Source of the DNA: Rhizobiales bacterium Y(2018) | Lineage (GTDB): Bacteria > Pseudomonadota > Alphaproteobacteria > Rhizobiales > Aestuariivirgaceae | Direction: 5' to 3' | Assembly: GCA_005502925.1 (NCBI GenBank) | Contig: SCPD01000001.1 | Span: forward strand, 62,001-126,000 | DNA: 64,000 nt | Shown: one piece after another, positions 28,891-36,930 of the stretch | Position numbering within the stretch: the stretch's first letter is position 1 | Layout of the letters: the number at the start of each line of letters is the position of its first letter | The notes under the pieces: generated by a model | The model's database searches: none | What the model was told of the DNA's origin: nothing | The model's input: only the letters and a program-made list of their open reading frames with translations | Program-made: the position numbers and the translations under genes

Positions 28891-30281
28891 CAGGCGGCCT
28901 TCTTGCGGCGCAGGAGGCCGTCGATGACTTTCGCCGCCTTTACCGGACCCTTCTGTTTGCGCATGTCCTTGGACGTCTTCTTGAGCTTGGCCTTCATCTT
29001 CCTGTCGGTGAGCATCCGGGTGATGCGCTCGGCCATGACCTCGTCCGTCCATTCGTAGCGGTCGAGCTTGAAGCCGTGGCCGGTCTCCTCGACACGCGTC
29101 GCATTGTCATGACCATCCCAGACATAAGGCATGATGATCGCCGGCTTGCCGAAATAGAGGCATTCGGTGAAGGAGTTGTTGCCGCCATGATGGATCACGG
29201 CATCGACCTGCGGGATCACCGAAGGCTGCGGATACCATTTGTCGATGATCACATTGGCCGGAATGTCCGTGTACTGATCCATATAGTCGCCGACATTGAC
29301 CAGCGCGCGGACCGGCAGCTTGCCGATAGTGACGATGAGCCGCTTGAGCAGATCGACATCGCACGAGCCCAGCGAGCCGAAGCTCACATAAAGCAGAGGC
29401 TTGTCATTGTTCTTCTTGAATTTGGGAACCTTGTAGGCGGCATCCTTGCGCACGCAACCCTCGAGATACTGGAACTGCTTGGGTGACAGCTTGTGGCGGC
29501 GCTTGAACTTTACCGCGGAAGGATAAAGCAGCAGGTTCATATGCGGCGAGGCCTCGAAGAACTGGCCGAGCGGATAGGCCTTCTCGCCGACGCTCTTGAG
29601 GAAGCCGTTGAAATTCTCGTGGATCGGCTTGATCACCTCGTTGAAGCGCTTGCGGTAGGCGGCAAAACCCTTCTTGTCCTTCTCGCCGCAGCCCGACAGA
29701 TGCGGCGGGATATCCGGGTCCTCGATCTCGTTCTCCGAGCAGGAGATGATGCGCACCCACGGTTTCTTGTTGTCGCGTGCATAATGCTTGATCGCCGGAA
29801 ACAGGATCACATTGTCGACGCAGACGACGTCCGGCTTGATCTTGTCGAGCACGCCGGGGAGGTCCTTCTCGGCCCATTTGGCGGTCTCGACGATCATCTC
29901 CCAGCAGCCCTTCACGTAGTTGTCGATCTGGTCATAGGGCGTTTTGCGGAAATTCGGGATATGGCCGTTGATGAAATCGACCCAGAACTTGGCCATCTCC
30001 TCGGGCGGCAGCGGCTCCGATAGATTGACGGGGTGGGCTTCGAAGCCATAACCCTTATAGACATCGAGGAAACCTGGATCCGACAGGAAGACCACCTTGT
30101 GGCCGAGCTTCTCCAGCGCCTGGCCGATGCCGACCGAATTGAGCGCCGGCCCGAAGGCGGCCTCCGGAAAAAGGGCGATGACCTTCTTCAGCTTCTTCGC
30201 CGCCTTGCGCGCCGGTTTCTTTGCGGCGGCATTCTTCACGACCTTCTTGGCCGCCTTCTTCTTCACTGCCTTCTTCGCCAT
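28890..30281 (-). CDS. GT1-like glycosyltransferase with Lys/Ala-rich N-terminal tail
   Basis: 463-residue UGT/MGT-like GT-B enzyme. The C-terminal donor-binding signature is IHHGGNNSFTECLYFGKPAI (about residues 365-384), followed by YVWDGHDNATRV. The N-domain starts KVIALFPEAAFGPALNSVGIGQAL. The first ~32 residues are nearly all Lys, Ala, Arg and Val (AKKAVKKKAAKK then VKNAAAKKPARKAAKK), like a histone-H1/HU-type tail, and the last residues (LLRRKKAA) are also basic. That tail is unusual for a glycosyltransferase and may bind a polyanion or membrane phospholipid. Acceptor and sugar are unknown. It sits between the transporter permease genes and two cupins. Confidence 0.82.
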   Translation of the reverse strand: MAKKAVKKKAAKKVVKNAAAKKPARKAAKKLKKVIALFPEAAFGPALNSVGIGQALEKLGHKVVFLSDPGFLDVYKGYGFEAHPVNLSEPLPPEEMAKFWVDFINGHIPNFRKTPYDQIDNYVKGCWEMIVETAKWAEKDLPGVLDKIKPDVVCVDNVILFPAIKHYARDNKKPWVRIISCSENEIEDPDIPPHLSGCGEKDKKGFAAYRKRFNEVIKPIHENFNGFLKSVGEKAYPLGQFFEASPHMNLLLYPSAVKFKRRHKLSPKQFQYLEGCVRKDAAYKVPKFKKNNDKPLLYVSFGSLGSCDVDLLKRLIVTIGKLPVRALVNVGDYMDQYTDIPANVIIDKWYPQPSVIPQVDAVIHHGGNNSFTECLYFGKPAIIMPYVWDGHDNATRVEETGHGFKLDRYEWTDEVMAERITRMLTDRKMKAKLKKTSKDMRKQKGPVKAAKVIDGLLRRKKAA

Positions 30282-30315
30282 GATGAGATCCCTCTTGCCT
30301 CCACTTTAACAGTTA

Positions 30316-31080
30316 TCACGTGCCCGGCACACTGCCGCGGTTGAAACGTTGAGCCGTCAGCACCAGGATGAAGCTGACCAGCAGAATGATCGTTGCCATC
30401 GCATTGATTTCGGGCGTCACGCCAAAGCGGATCATCGCATAGATCTGCATCGGCAGCGTGGTCGAGCCCTGCCCGGCGCCGGCGGTGAAATAGGCGATGA
30501 TGAATTCATCGATCGACAGCGTGAAAGCGAGCAAGGCCGCGGCGACCACCGCCGGCCAGATGAGCGGAAAAGTGATCTTGCGGAAAGTCGTCAGCGCCCC
30601 CGCCCCCAGATCGCAGGACGCCTCGGTCAGCGACCAATCGAAGCTCTTGAGCCTGGCGCGCACCACGGCGCAGACAAAAGCGATGTTGAAGACGACATGC
30701 GCCAGGATAATCGAATGCAGGCCGAGGGTAAATTTCACCATCGTGAAGAACGACAGGAGCGCGATGGCGAGCACGATGTCGGGAATGATCATCGGCGTGA
30801 ACAGCAAGGCGTCGAGGCTCGTGGAAGCCTTGCGGCGCTCGATGCCGAGCGCCAGCAACGTGCCGATGGTGGTGGCGATGAAGGTCGAGACAATCGCGAC
30901 GATCAGCGAATTCTTGGCGGCGGCGATGATTTTCGGGCTTTCCAGCAGCCTTCCATACCAGTCAGTCGAAAAACCGGTCCACGCCGTCGGCATGCCGGCC
31001 TTGTTGAAGGACAAGATCATCAGCACGGCGATCGGCGTGTAGAGGAACACATAGATGAAGACGAGATAGGCCCTACGCAT
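30316..31080 (-). CDS. PotC-like ABC transporter permease
   Basis: 254-residue inner-membrane permease with about six TM helices. The EAA loop reads EASCDLGAGALTTFRKITFPLI (about residues 156-177), the coupling site for an ABC ATPase. It belongs to the PotC/PotI family of spermidine/putrescine-type importers. The start at 31080 overlaps the upstream permease gene by eight bases and begins MRRAYLVFIYVFLYTPI. The matching ATPase (PotA type) is absent from this operon. Confidence 0.9.
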   Translation of the reverse strand: MRRAYLVFIYVFLYTPIAVLMILSFNKAGMPTAWTGFSTDWYGRLLESPKIIAAAKNSLIVAIVSTFIATTIGTLLALGIERRKASTSLDALLFTPMIIPDIVLAIALLSFFTMVKFTLGLHSIILAHVVFNIAFVCAVVRARLKSFDWSLTEASCDLGAGALTTFRKITFPLIWPAVVAAALLAFTLSIDEFIIAYFTAGAGQGSTTLPMQIYAMIRFGVTPEINAMATIILLVSFILVLTAQRFNRGSVPGT

Positions 31081-31933
31081 GGCCCCGCCCTTCCCCGCGC
31101 GCCCGGTTGGCGGCGACGGCCTGGGCAAACAAGAGCAGCAGCATCACGGCGATCAGGAAAACCGACAAAGCCGAACCGAAAGGCCAGTCGCGGGCGGTCA
31201 GGAACTGGTCATAGATCAGGTTGCCGACCATCTGCAGCTTGCCGCCGCCCAAAAGATCGGGCGTGACGAAATTGCCGATCGACAGCACGAAGACGAAGAC
31301 GGCACCGGCCGCGACGCCGGGCGCCGTCAGCGGCAGCGTGATGCGCCAGAATGTGGTGAGCGCGCCGGCGCCCAGGTCGCGCGAGGCTTCGGCATAGGAC
31401 GGGTCGAGCCGCTGCAGCGCCGAATAGATGGCGAGGATCACGAAGGGCACGTAATTGTAGACGAGGCCCAGTATGACCGCGAATTCGTTGTAGAGCAGCG
31501 GCAGAGGCCCGCTTGTCAGTCCGAGCCATTGGAAGAAATTATTGGCGAGGCCAGTCGGGTTGAGGAGCACGATCCAGGCATAGGTGCGGATGAGATAATT
31601 CGTCCAGAATGGCAGCATCGCCATGAACAGCAGCGCCGTCTGATGGCGCGGCGCCGATCTGGCGATGGCATAGGCGGCCGGATAGCCGATCAGCAAAGCG
31701 AGGAAGGCGGCGAGCCCGGCGATGCGGGCGGAATCGAGGAAGATCGACAGATAGAGCCATTCGCCGGCGCGGGCGAAATTGCCGAAGGTGAAGACCGACC
31801 AGTCGACGCCGCCATAGGTGCCGCGTTCATAGAAGGCGGTCACGAGAATGATGGCGCAGGGCACCACCATCAGAAGGCCCAGCCAGACGAGGCCGGGAAG
31901 CATCAAAAGCCAGGAGGCCAGTCTTTGCGGCAT
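31073..31933 (-). CDS. PotB-like ABC transporter permease
   Basis: 286-residue permease of the PotB/PotH family. It has several TM helices starting WLLMLPGLVWLGLLMVVP and an EAA loop EASRDLGAGALTTFWRITLPLT near residues 183-204. It pairs with the PotC-like permease; the two genes overlap by eight bases. It follows the binding-protein gene across a stable hairpin at 31945-31971. Confidence 0.9.
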   Translation of the reverse strand: MPQRLASWLLMLPGLVWLGLLMVVPCAIILVTAFYERGTYGGVDWSVFTFGNFARAGEWLYLSIFLDSARIAGLAAFLALLIGYPAAYAIARSAPRHQTALLFMAMLPFWTNYLIRTYAWIVLLNPTGLANNFFQWLGLTSGPLPLLYNEFAVILGLVYNYVPFVILAIYSALQRLDPSYAEASRDLGAGALTTFWRITLPLTAPGVAAGAVFVFVLSIGNFVTPDLLGGGKLQMVGNLIYDQFLTARDWPFGSALSVFLIAVMLLLLFAQAVAANRARGEGRGHA

Positions 31934-31944
31934 GACACCGTTTC

Positions 31945-31971
31945 GGGGAGCGGAAATGAGTTCCGCTCCCC
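31945..31971 (-). promoter_or_regulatory. Intercistronic hairpin between binding-protein and permease genes
   Basis: Perfect 11-base stem GGGGAGCGGAA/TTCCGCTCCCC with a five-base loop, without a T-run on the minus strand. Hairpins at this position commonly raise the level of binding protein over permeases by mRNA 3'-end protection. Confidence 0.6.
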
Positions 31972-31984
31972 TGGGGTTGTTCGC

Positions 31985-33040
31985 TTACTTTGAAGAGGTG
32001 ATCTCGGTGACGACCTTCGAGAAGGTCTTCATGCCGTCGCCCAGATCGCGCAGCTGCTCGTATTTGAGCAGATCGGCGGGCGGGATCGCCATGTTCGGAT
32101 ATTTCTCGAGCATGGTCTTGTCGATCGCTTCCATGCCGGCCTTGTTGGGCGTCTTGTACATGATGTTCTCGACCACCCATTTGCCGGTATCGGCCTTCAG
32201 GATGTAGTCGAGGAATTTGTAGGCGGCGTCCTTGTTCTTGGAGCCTTCGACCATCACCATGGTGTCGACCCAGAGATCGGAGCCTTCCTTGGGTACGACA
32301 TATTTGATCTCCGGCTTCTCGGCGATGCCGTAATTGCACCAGCCGTCCCAGGCCTGGACGAGCGAGGCCTCGCCCGAAACGAGCTTCGAATAGAAAGTCG
32401 TGTCGTCATAAGCGAGCAAGGTCTTCTTGGTCTCGATGAGGAGCGCCTTGACCTGGTCGAGCTTGGCCGGATCGATCTCGTTGACCGACATGCCGAGCGC
32501 CAATTCGCCCGCCGCCATGAGCCAGCGGTCGGTCGACAGCATGGTGGTCTTACCCTTGAGATCATCGGCCGGCTTGAGCAGATCGTTCCAGCTGGTCGGC
32601 GCCGACTTCACCACATCCGAGCGGTAGCACAGGCCTGTGGTGCCCCAGGCATAGGGAATGGAGAAGGTGTTGCCCGGATCATGCTTGAGCTGGCCGGCCT
32701 CGGGATAGAGATTGGCGAGATTGGGGATCTTGGCATGATCGAGCTTCGCCGCAATGCCGAGCTTGTTGAGCGCTTCGGCGAAGGGCGAGGAGACGAAGAG
32801 CACATCATAGCCCTCGCCTTTCGAGGCGACGACCTTGCCCATGATCTCCTCATTGGTCGCATGCACCGCGACCTCGACCTCGATGCCGGTCTCCGCCTTG
32901 AACTTCTCCGGCAGGTCCTTCGGCATATAGCCGTCCCAGTTGGAGATCACGAGCTTCTCGGCGGCCTGAGCGAGGCCTGAAGCCAACAGCATGGCGGCTC
33001 CCGCCACGCAAGCAGCGGACATGATTTTACGCAGTTTCAC
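31985..33040 (-). CDS. PotD-like substrate-binding protein
   Basis: 351-residue periplasmic protein of the spermidine/putrescine-binding class. The signal peptide of ~26 residues ends ASGLAQA. The mature N-terminus AEKLVISNWDGYMPKDL is typical of PotD/PotF (the NWxxY motif contributes to the amine-binding cage). The C-terminal half contains VQAWDGWCNYG. Ligand could be a polyamine, opine or quaternary amine, since this subfamily is broad. It is the second gene of the operon after the Rieske oxygenase. Confidence 0.9.
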   Translation of the reverse strand: MKLRKIMSAACVAGAAMLLASGLAQAAEKLVISNWDGYMPKDLPEKFKAETGIEVEVAVHATNEEIMGKVVASKGEGYDVLFVSSPFAEALNKLGIAAKLDHAKIPNLANLYPEAGQLKHDPGNTFSIPYAWGTTGLCYRSDVVKSAPTSWNDLLKPADDLKGKTTMLSTDRWLMAAGELALGMSVNEIDPAKLDQVKALLIETKKTLLAYDDTTFYSKLVSGEASLVQAWDGWCNYGIAEKPEIKYVVPKEGSDLWVDTMVMVEGSKNKDAAYKFLDYILKADTGKWVVENIMYKTPNKAGMEAIDKTMLEKYPNMAIPPADLLKYEQLRDLGDGMKTFSKVVTEITSSK

Positions 33041-33123
33041 GGTACCCTCCCTTATGGATTCTTATGGCCATGACTGTGCCATGCCCGGCTTCAAACCCGC
33101 AAGGGGCGGCTTGCGGCCCGCGC

Positions 33124-34329
33124 TCAGGCGCGGCTGGCGAGCAGCGTCTGGTTGATCGTCTCGACCTGGCCCTTGGCCGGCTCATTGGCGAGAGCCGCCA
33201 CAGGGATAGCGGTACGCAGCGTGTCGTGATAGTCGCGCACGCCCGCCTCGAGATCGGACAGGATCATGTCCTTGAAGCCCGAAGACTGCATCGATTCCCA
33301 CGACCATTTGATGAGCTGGGCGTCCTCGGCACCGGTGACGCGGTCGATGCGATGCGCCAGATAACGCGCCACTTTCGCCTCGCGGCGGTCGTCGCGCGGT
33401 GCGTAATAGGCCATGCGCTGGACGGTCTTGCCCACCTCGACCGGCAGCTCCTGATAGTAGCCGACGAGATCGGGATAAAGCATGATCACCAGATTGGGGA
33501 ACATGCCGAGATAGACCCAGCGGCCCTTCGCCTCTTCCGGCAGATGCGCCATGTCGGGGCGGTGCTTCACATAGTTGCGCACGCTCCAGAAGCGCGGCGA
33601 CACGCCGGTGATGCGGCCTTCCGAGCGCGACACGCCGGCATTGGGCCGGCCGTCCTTATATTGCTGGCCATAGAGGTCGTGCAGCGCCGGATGGGCGATC
33701 GGCACGTGATAGCCTTCATTGTCGACGTCGCGCACCGCCTTCCAGTTCACCTCCAGAATGTCGCGGGTCTGCGGCGAATACGGGCGGACCTCGGCGAGCC
33801 GGTAGGCGGCGGCTTCCTTCTCCTGCTCCGCCATGAGGCTCGCGACCGAGTCCTGCGGACCCGGCTTGAAGCGCACGAAGACGAAGCCCTGCCAGATCTC
33901 GTGCTCGAGCGGCACGAGGCCGTGGGTCACGGGGTCGAGCTTGGGGAAAGTCTTGGCCTTGGGCACCGCGCGCAACGTGCCGTCGAGATTATAGGACCAG
34001 CCATGGAACGGGCAGACCATGGCGCTCTTGCAGCGACCGCTCTCGCCCGCCACGACACGGGATCCCCGGTGACGGCAGACATTATGGAAGGCGCGCACCG
34101 CCTTGTCCTTGCCGCGCACGATGAGGGCGCGCTCGCCGGCGATGTCAAAAGTCGTCCAGTCGCCTTCCTGGGGCACATCGCTCACATGGCAGGCGAGCTG
34201 CCAATGACGGCGGAAGAGCTCGTCCTGCTCGAGCTGGAAGAGCTCCTTGTTGAAATAGGTCCAGGGAGGCAGGCCGGCACGCTCGTCGTCACCGAGACGG
34301 GTTGGCGCCAGAGGATTGATCGCATCCAT
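33124..34329 (-). CDS. Rieske non-heme iron oxygenase, alpha subunit
   Basis: 401-residue ring-hydroxylating-oxygenase-type protein. The Rieske [2Fe-2S] ligands are CRHRG (about residue 83) and CPFHGWSY (about residue 105). The mononuclear iron site is in DVDNEGYHVPIAHP (about residue 200). The start at 34329 has AAAGGAGG at ideal distance. Within the family, related single-component oxygenases demethylate choline-derived quaternary amines (GbcA, stachydrine and carnitine oxygenases) as well as aromatics. With a PotD-type importer and an aldehyde dehydrogenase in the operon, N-demethylation is the more attractive guess. No reductase gene is adjacent. Confidence 0.88.
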   Translation of the reverse strand: MDAINPLAPTRLGDDERAGLPPWTYFNKELFQLEQDELFRRHWQLACHVSDVPQEGDWTTFDIAGERALIVRGKDKAVRAFHNVCRHRGSRVVAGESGRCKSAMVCPFHGWSYNLDGTLRAVPKAKTFPKLDPVTHGLVPLEHEIWQGFVFVRFKPGPQDSVASLMAEQEKEAAAYRLAEVRPYSPQTRDILEVNWKAVRDVDNEGYHVPIAHPALHDLYGQQYKDGRPNAGVSRSEGRITGVSPRFWSVRNYVKHRPDMAHLPEEAKGRWVYLGMFPNLVIMLYPDLVGYYQELPVEVGKTVQRMAYYAPRDDRREAKVARYLAHRIDRVTGAEDAQLIKWSWESMQSSGFKDMILSDLEAGVRDYHDTLRTAIPVAALANEPAKGQVETINQTLLASRA

Positions 34330-34346
34330 TTTTTGCCTCCTTTCTA

Positions 34347-34360
34347 ATTGAACGTTCAAT
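34347..34360. promoter_or_regulatory. 14-bp palindromic operator at the Rieske operon promoter
   Basis: ATTGAACGTTCAAT is a perfect palindrome 17 bases upstream of the Rieske start codon. On the minus strand a promoter with TTGCCC (34391-34386) and TATATT (34367-34362), spacer 18, ends just before it, so the palindrome covers the likely transcription start. TetR-family regulators of choline/betaine genes (BetI) are remembered to use similar half-sites (TTGAAC). No regulator gene is adjacent. Confidence 0.6.
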
Positions 34361-34469
34361 CAATATAATCCAGCAAGGCCTCCGAGGGCAATAGGAACAG
34401 ACTGCTGCAATAGGCCCGGAAAAGCCGAAGCTTGACGGGCGGTTACGCTCGTGGCACCCATGCATGACG

Positions 34470-34665
34470 CGGTGTTTCGATGCCATACGGCTAGAAACCG
34501 AACAGGGAACACGGTGCGGATGACCCAAATCGGGGCCAAAACCGTGACTGCCCCCGCAACTGTGAGCGGTGAGGACGCATGCAGACTAGGCCACTGGGAA
34601 ACCGGGAAGGCCGCGTGCTTCCGCCCGAACCGCAAGTCAGGAGACCTGCCGCGACCACCGAGGGC
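34470..34665 (+). ncRNA. Cobalamin (AdoCbl-type) riboswitch
   Basis: Canonical elements in order: ACAGGGAA at 34502-34509, CGGTGCGG at 34512-34519, the core CCCCCGCAACTGTGAGCGG around 34551-34569, GCCACTGGGAAACCGGGAAGG around 34590-34610 (shown here only in outline), and the B12 box AGTCAGGAGACCTGCC at 34635-34650. It lies in the ~380-base gap between the Rieske gene and cbtB and controls the cobalt-uptake/cobW/cobN/cobO operon. Translation or transcription is expected to fall when cobalamin is bound. Confidence 0.95.
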
Positions 34666-34710
34666 CCTGCCCTCACTTTGATTTTTGAGCACACGGAGGG
34701 TGTTACGCTC

Positions 34711-34884
34711 ATGACGACCGACCGGATTTCTACTTCCCTTTCGCTTTCTCAGCGCGTGGCTGCGGGAATCAGCGCCATGGTTTTTGGCGGCTTCCTGATT
34801 TTCGGCGTGGGCCTCGCCCAGGCGGATAACCTGCACAATGCGGCGCATGACACGCGCCACTCCATCGGCTTTCCCTGCCACTAA
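34711..34884 (+). CDS. cbtB: Cobalt transporter subunit CbtB
   Basis: 57-residue membrane peptide of the CbtB family: one TM helix (VAAGISAMVFGGFLIFGVGLA, residues 15-35) and a short C-terminal tail rich in histidine, ending IGFPCH, the likely metal site. The start at 34711 follows GGAGG (34696-34700). It lies directly under the cobalamin riboswitch and 11 bases before cbtA. CbtAB is the predicted secondary cobalt importer of B12-regulated operons. Confidence 0.92.
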   Translation: MTTDRISTSLSLSQRVAAGISAMVFGGFLIFGVGLAQADNLHNAAHDTRHSIGFPCH

Positions 34885-34895
34885 CAGGCACTGAC

Positions 34896-35621
34896 ATGAT
34901 TGGGCGGGTTTTGCTCGCCGCGCTCCTCGCAGGGATCGCGGCCGGCTTGTTTTATGGTGCGATCCAGCATGTGCGGCTCACACCATTGATTCTCGAAGCC
35001 GAGAAATATGAAAATGCCGGCGACGGTCATTCGCATGACCATGCCGCTACGGCCACCACGACAGACACGACAGCGGCGCAATCCGCCCCGGCACCTGCCG
35101 ATGAGGAAGAAGGCTGGGCGCCGGCCGACGGCACCGAACGTACTTCCTTCACGTTCCTCGCCAGCATCGTTGCCGGTGCCGGCTTCGCGGCACTGCTCGC
35201 CGGCGTCAGCCTGTTGAGCGGAATCCGCATCACACCGCGCAATGGCGTGTTGTGGGGCATTGCCGGCTTCCTCGCCGTGCATCTCGCCCCTGCCGCAAGC
35301 CTGCCGCCCGAGCTTCCGGGCATGCCGGCCGGCGACCTCCTTCTCCGTCAGGTCTGGTGGGTGGGCACGATCGCGGCAACCGGCATCGCCATCTGGCTCT
35401 TCACCCAGCGCACCGAAATGTGGGCGAAGGTGGCGGCCGTAGTGCTGGTGGCGCTTCCCCATATCATCGGAGCACCGATGCCGCCAACCCATGAAAGCGG
35501 CGTCCCGGCGGTGATCTCGGCGGCGTTCGCGGCCAATACGCTCGCCGCGGCTGCGCTCCTGTGGATCGCGATCGGCGGTTTCCTCGGTCTCACCATGGAC
35601 CGTTTCGTCAAAGAGGCTTGA
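34896..35621 (+). CDS. cbtA: Cobalt transporter CbtA
   Basis: 241-residue polytopic membrane protein of the CbtA family. It starts MIGRVLLAALLAGIAAGLFY, has a histidine-containing periplasmic loop (DGHSHDHA) followed by a Thr/Ala/Pro/Glu linker, and four more TM helices with conserved PPELPGMPAGDL and LPHIIGAPMPPTH. Paired with CbtB, it is predicted to import cobalt for cobalamin synthesis. Confidence 0.92.
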   Translation: MIGRVLLAALLAGIAAGLFYGAIQHVRLTPLILEAEKYENAGDGHSHDHAATATTTDTTAAQSAPAPADEEEGWAPADGTERTSFTFLASIVAGAGFAALLAGVSLLSGIRITPRNGVLWGIAGFLAVHLAPAASLPPELPGMPAGDLLLRQVWWVGTIAATGIAIWLFTQRTEMWAKVAAVVLVALPHIIGAPMPPTHESGVPAVISAAFAANTLAAAALLWIAIGGFLGLTMDRFVKEA

Positions 35622-35624
35622 AGA

Positions 35625-36662
35625 ATGTCGCTTCAGAAAATACCCGCCACCGTCATCACCGGCTTTCTCGGCGCCGGCAAGACGACGCTGATCCGCCACC
35701 TGCTGCAGAATGCCAAGGGGCGGCGGATCGCCCTCGTCATCAATGAGTTCGGCGATATCGGCGTCGATGGCGAGATTCTCAAAGGCTGCGGCGACGAGGT
35801 CTGCCGTGAGGAAGACGTCGTCGAGCTCGCCAATGGCTGCATCTGCTGCACGGTGGCGGATGATTTCGTGCCGACGATGAAGAAGCTGCTCGAGCGGGAC
35901 CGCCCGCCCGAGCATATCGTCATCGAGACTTCCGGCCTGGCGCTGCCACAGCCGCTGGTGCGCGCCTTCAACTGGCCGGAGATCAAGTCGCGCATCACGG
36001 TCGACGGCGTCGTCACGGTGGTCGATGCCAAGGCGCTCTCCGAAGGCCGCTTCGCCGATGACGAGGAAGCGGTCGCCGCCCAGCGCGCCGCCGATCCCAA
36101 TCTCGATCACGAGAACCCGATCGAGGAACTGTTCGAGGACCAGCTCAATTGTGCCGACATGATCGTGCTCAACAAGACCGATCTCCTCCAGGCGCATGAG
36201 ACGGAGAAGCTCTCGGGCGATCTCAAGGGCCAGATCCGCAAAGGCGCCAAGCTGGTGCCCGCCCAGCATGGCGCGCTCGATGTGGCCGCTTTGCTCGGCA
36301 TCGCCTCCGCAGCCGAAGACGACATGCACAACCGCCTCTCCCATCACGAGATGGAAGGTGAGGAGCAGCATGATCACGATGACTTCGTCACCTTCTCGGT
36401 CTCGCTCGGCGCGGTCGCCGATCGCGAGAAGCTGATGAAGCGCATCGAGGACCTCATCGCCGAGCATGATATCCTGCGGCTCAAGGGTTTCGCCACGGTC
36501 GACGGTGCTGCGGGCCGCCTGCTGATCCAGGCCGTGGGCCCCAGGCTCAACAGCTATTTCGACCGCCCCTGGCGGGCGGATGAAAGGCGGTCGAGCGAGG
36601 TCGTCGTGATCGGTCTCAAGGGCCTGGACCAGGCCGAGATTGAGGCCCGCCTGAAGGGGTGA
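35625..36662 (+). CDS. cobW: CobW-type GTPase metallochaperone
   Basis: 345-residue G3E GTPase. The Walker A motif GFLGAGKTT lies at residues 13-21, the metal-binding CxCC motif at GCICC (71-75), the nucleotide base motif at NKTD, and an acidic/His-rich insert EGEEQHDHDD occurs before the C-terminal CobW_C domain. It delivers metal to, or supports, the CobNST cobaltochelatase. It starts three bases after cbtA, so it is coupled. Confidence 0.95.
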   Translation: MSLQKIPATVITGFLGAGKTTLIRHLLQNAKGRRIALVINEFGDIGVDGEILKGCGDEVCREEDVVELANGCICCTVADDFVPTMKKLLERDRPPEHIVIETSGLALPQPLVRAFNWPEIKSRITVDGVVTVVDAKALSEGRFADDEEAVAAQRAADPNLDHENPIEELFEDQLNCADMIVLNKTDLLQAHETEKLSGDLKGQIRKGAKLVPAQHGALDVAALLGIASAAEDDMHNRLSHHEMEGEEQHDHDDFVTFSVSLGAVADREKLMKRIEDLIAEHDILRLKGFATVDGAAGRLLIQAVGPRLNSYFDRPWRADERRSSEVVVIGLKGLDQAEIEARLKG

Positions 36663-36705
36663 TGTTGCTGACCGAGAAAACCAGGAACAAGTCTCACCTG
36701 TCATT

Positions 36706-36888
36706 CCCCTTCTCCCGCTTGCGGGAGAAGGTGCCCAAAGGGCGGATGAGGGTGTCTGGTCGGTTCAGGAATTGCTCTCTAGTAGATTCTCGCGGCTGTT
36801 ACAGTCATTGTTCTGAGAAATTAGCAGCGCTGAAACAACACCCTCATCCGGCCTGTCGGCCACCTTCTCCCGCAAGCGGGAGAAGGGG
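36706..36888. repeat. REPIN-like element, family B
   Basis: 183-base element in the cobW-cobN gap. Each end is a hairpin CTTCTCCCGCTTGCGGGAGA (and its inverted equivalent with GCAAGC), followed inward by a matching GGATGAGGGTGT / ACACCCTCATCC pair. The central ~70 bases are unrelated to either gene. The arms are long and near-perfect inverted repeats, so the whole element could fold into one long hairpin within the cob transcript. Confidence 0.85.
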
Positions 36889-36930
36889 AAATTTTGCATG
36901 CCGACCGGTGCCCCGGAAGGTGGTTGTCTG

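Noticed and set aside
34449-34720. Short open frames inside the cbtB leader
   Set aside because: They lie within the conserved riboswitch structure and have no binding site; the real small gene is cbtB at 34711.
34881-36704. 607-codon minus-strand frame opposite cbtA and cobW
   Set aside because: Opposes two clear B12-regulated genes and has no conserved motif.
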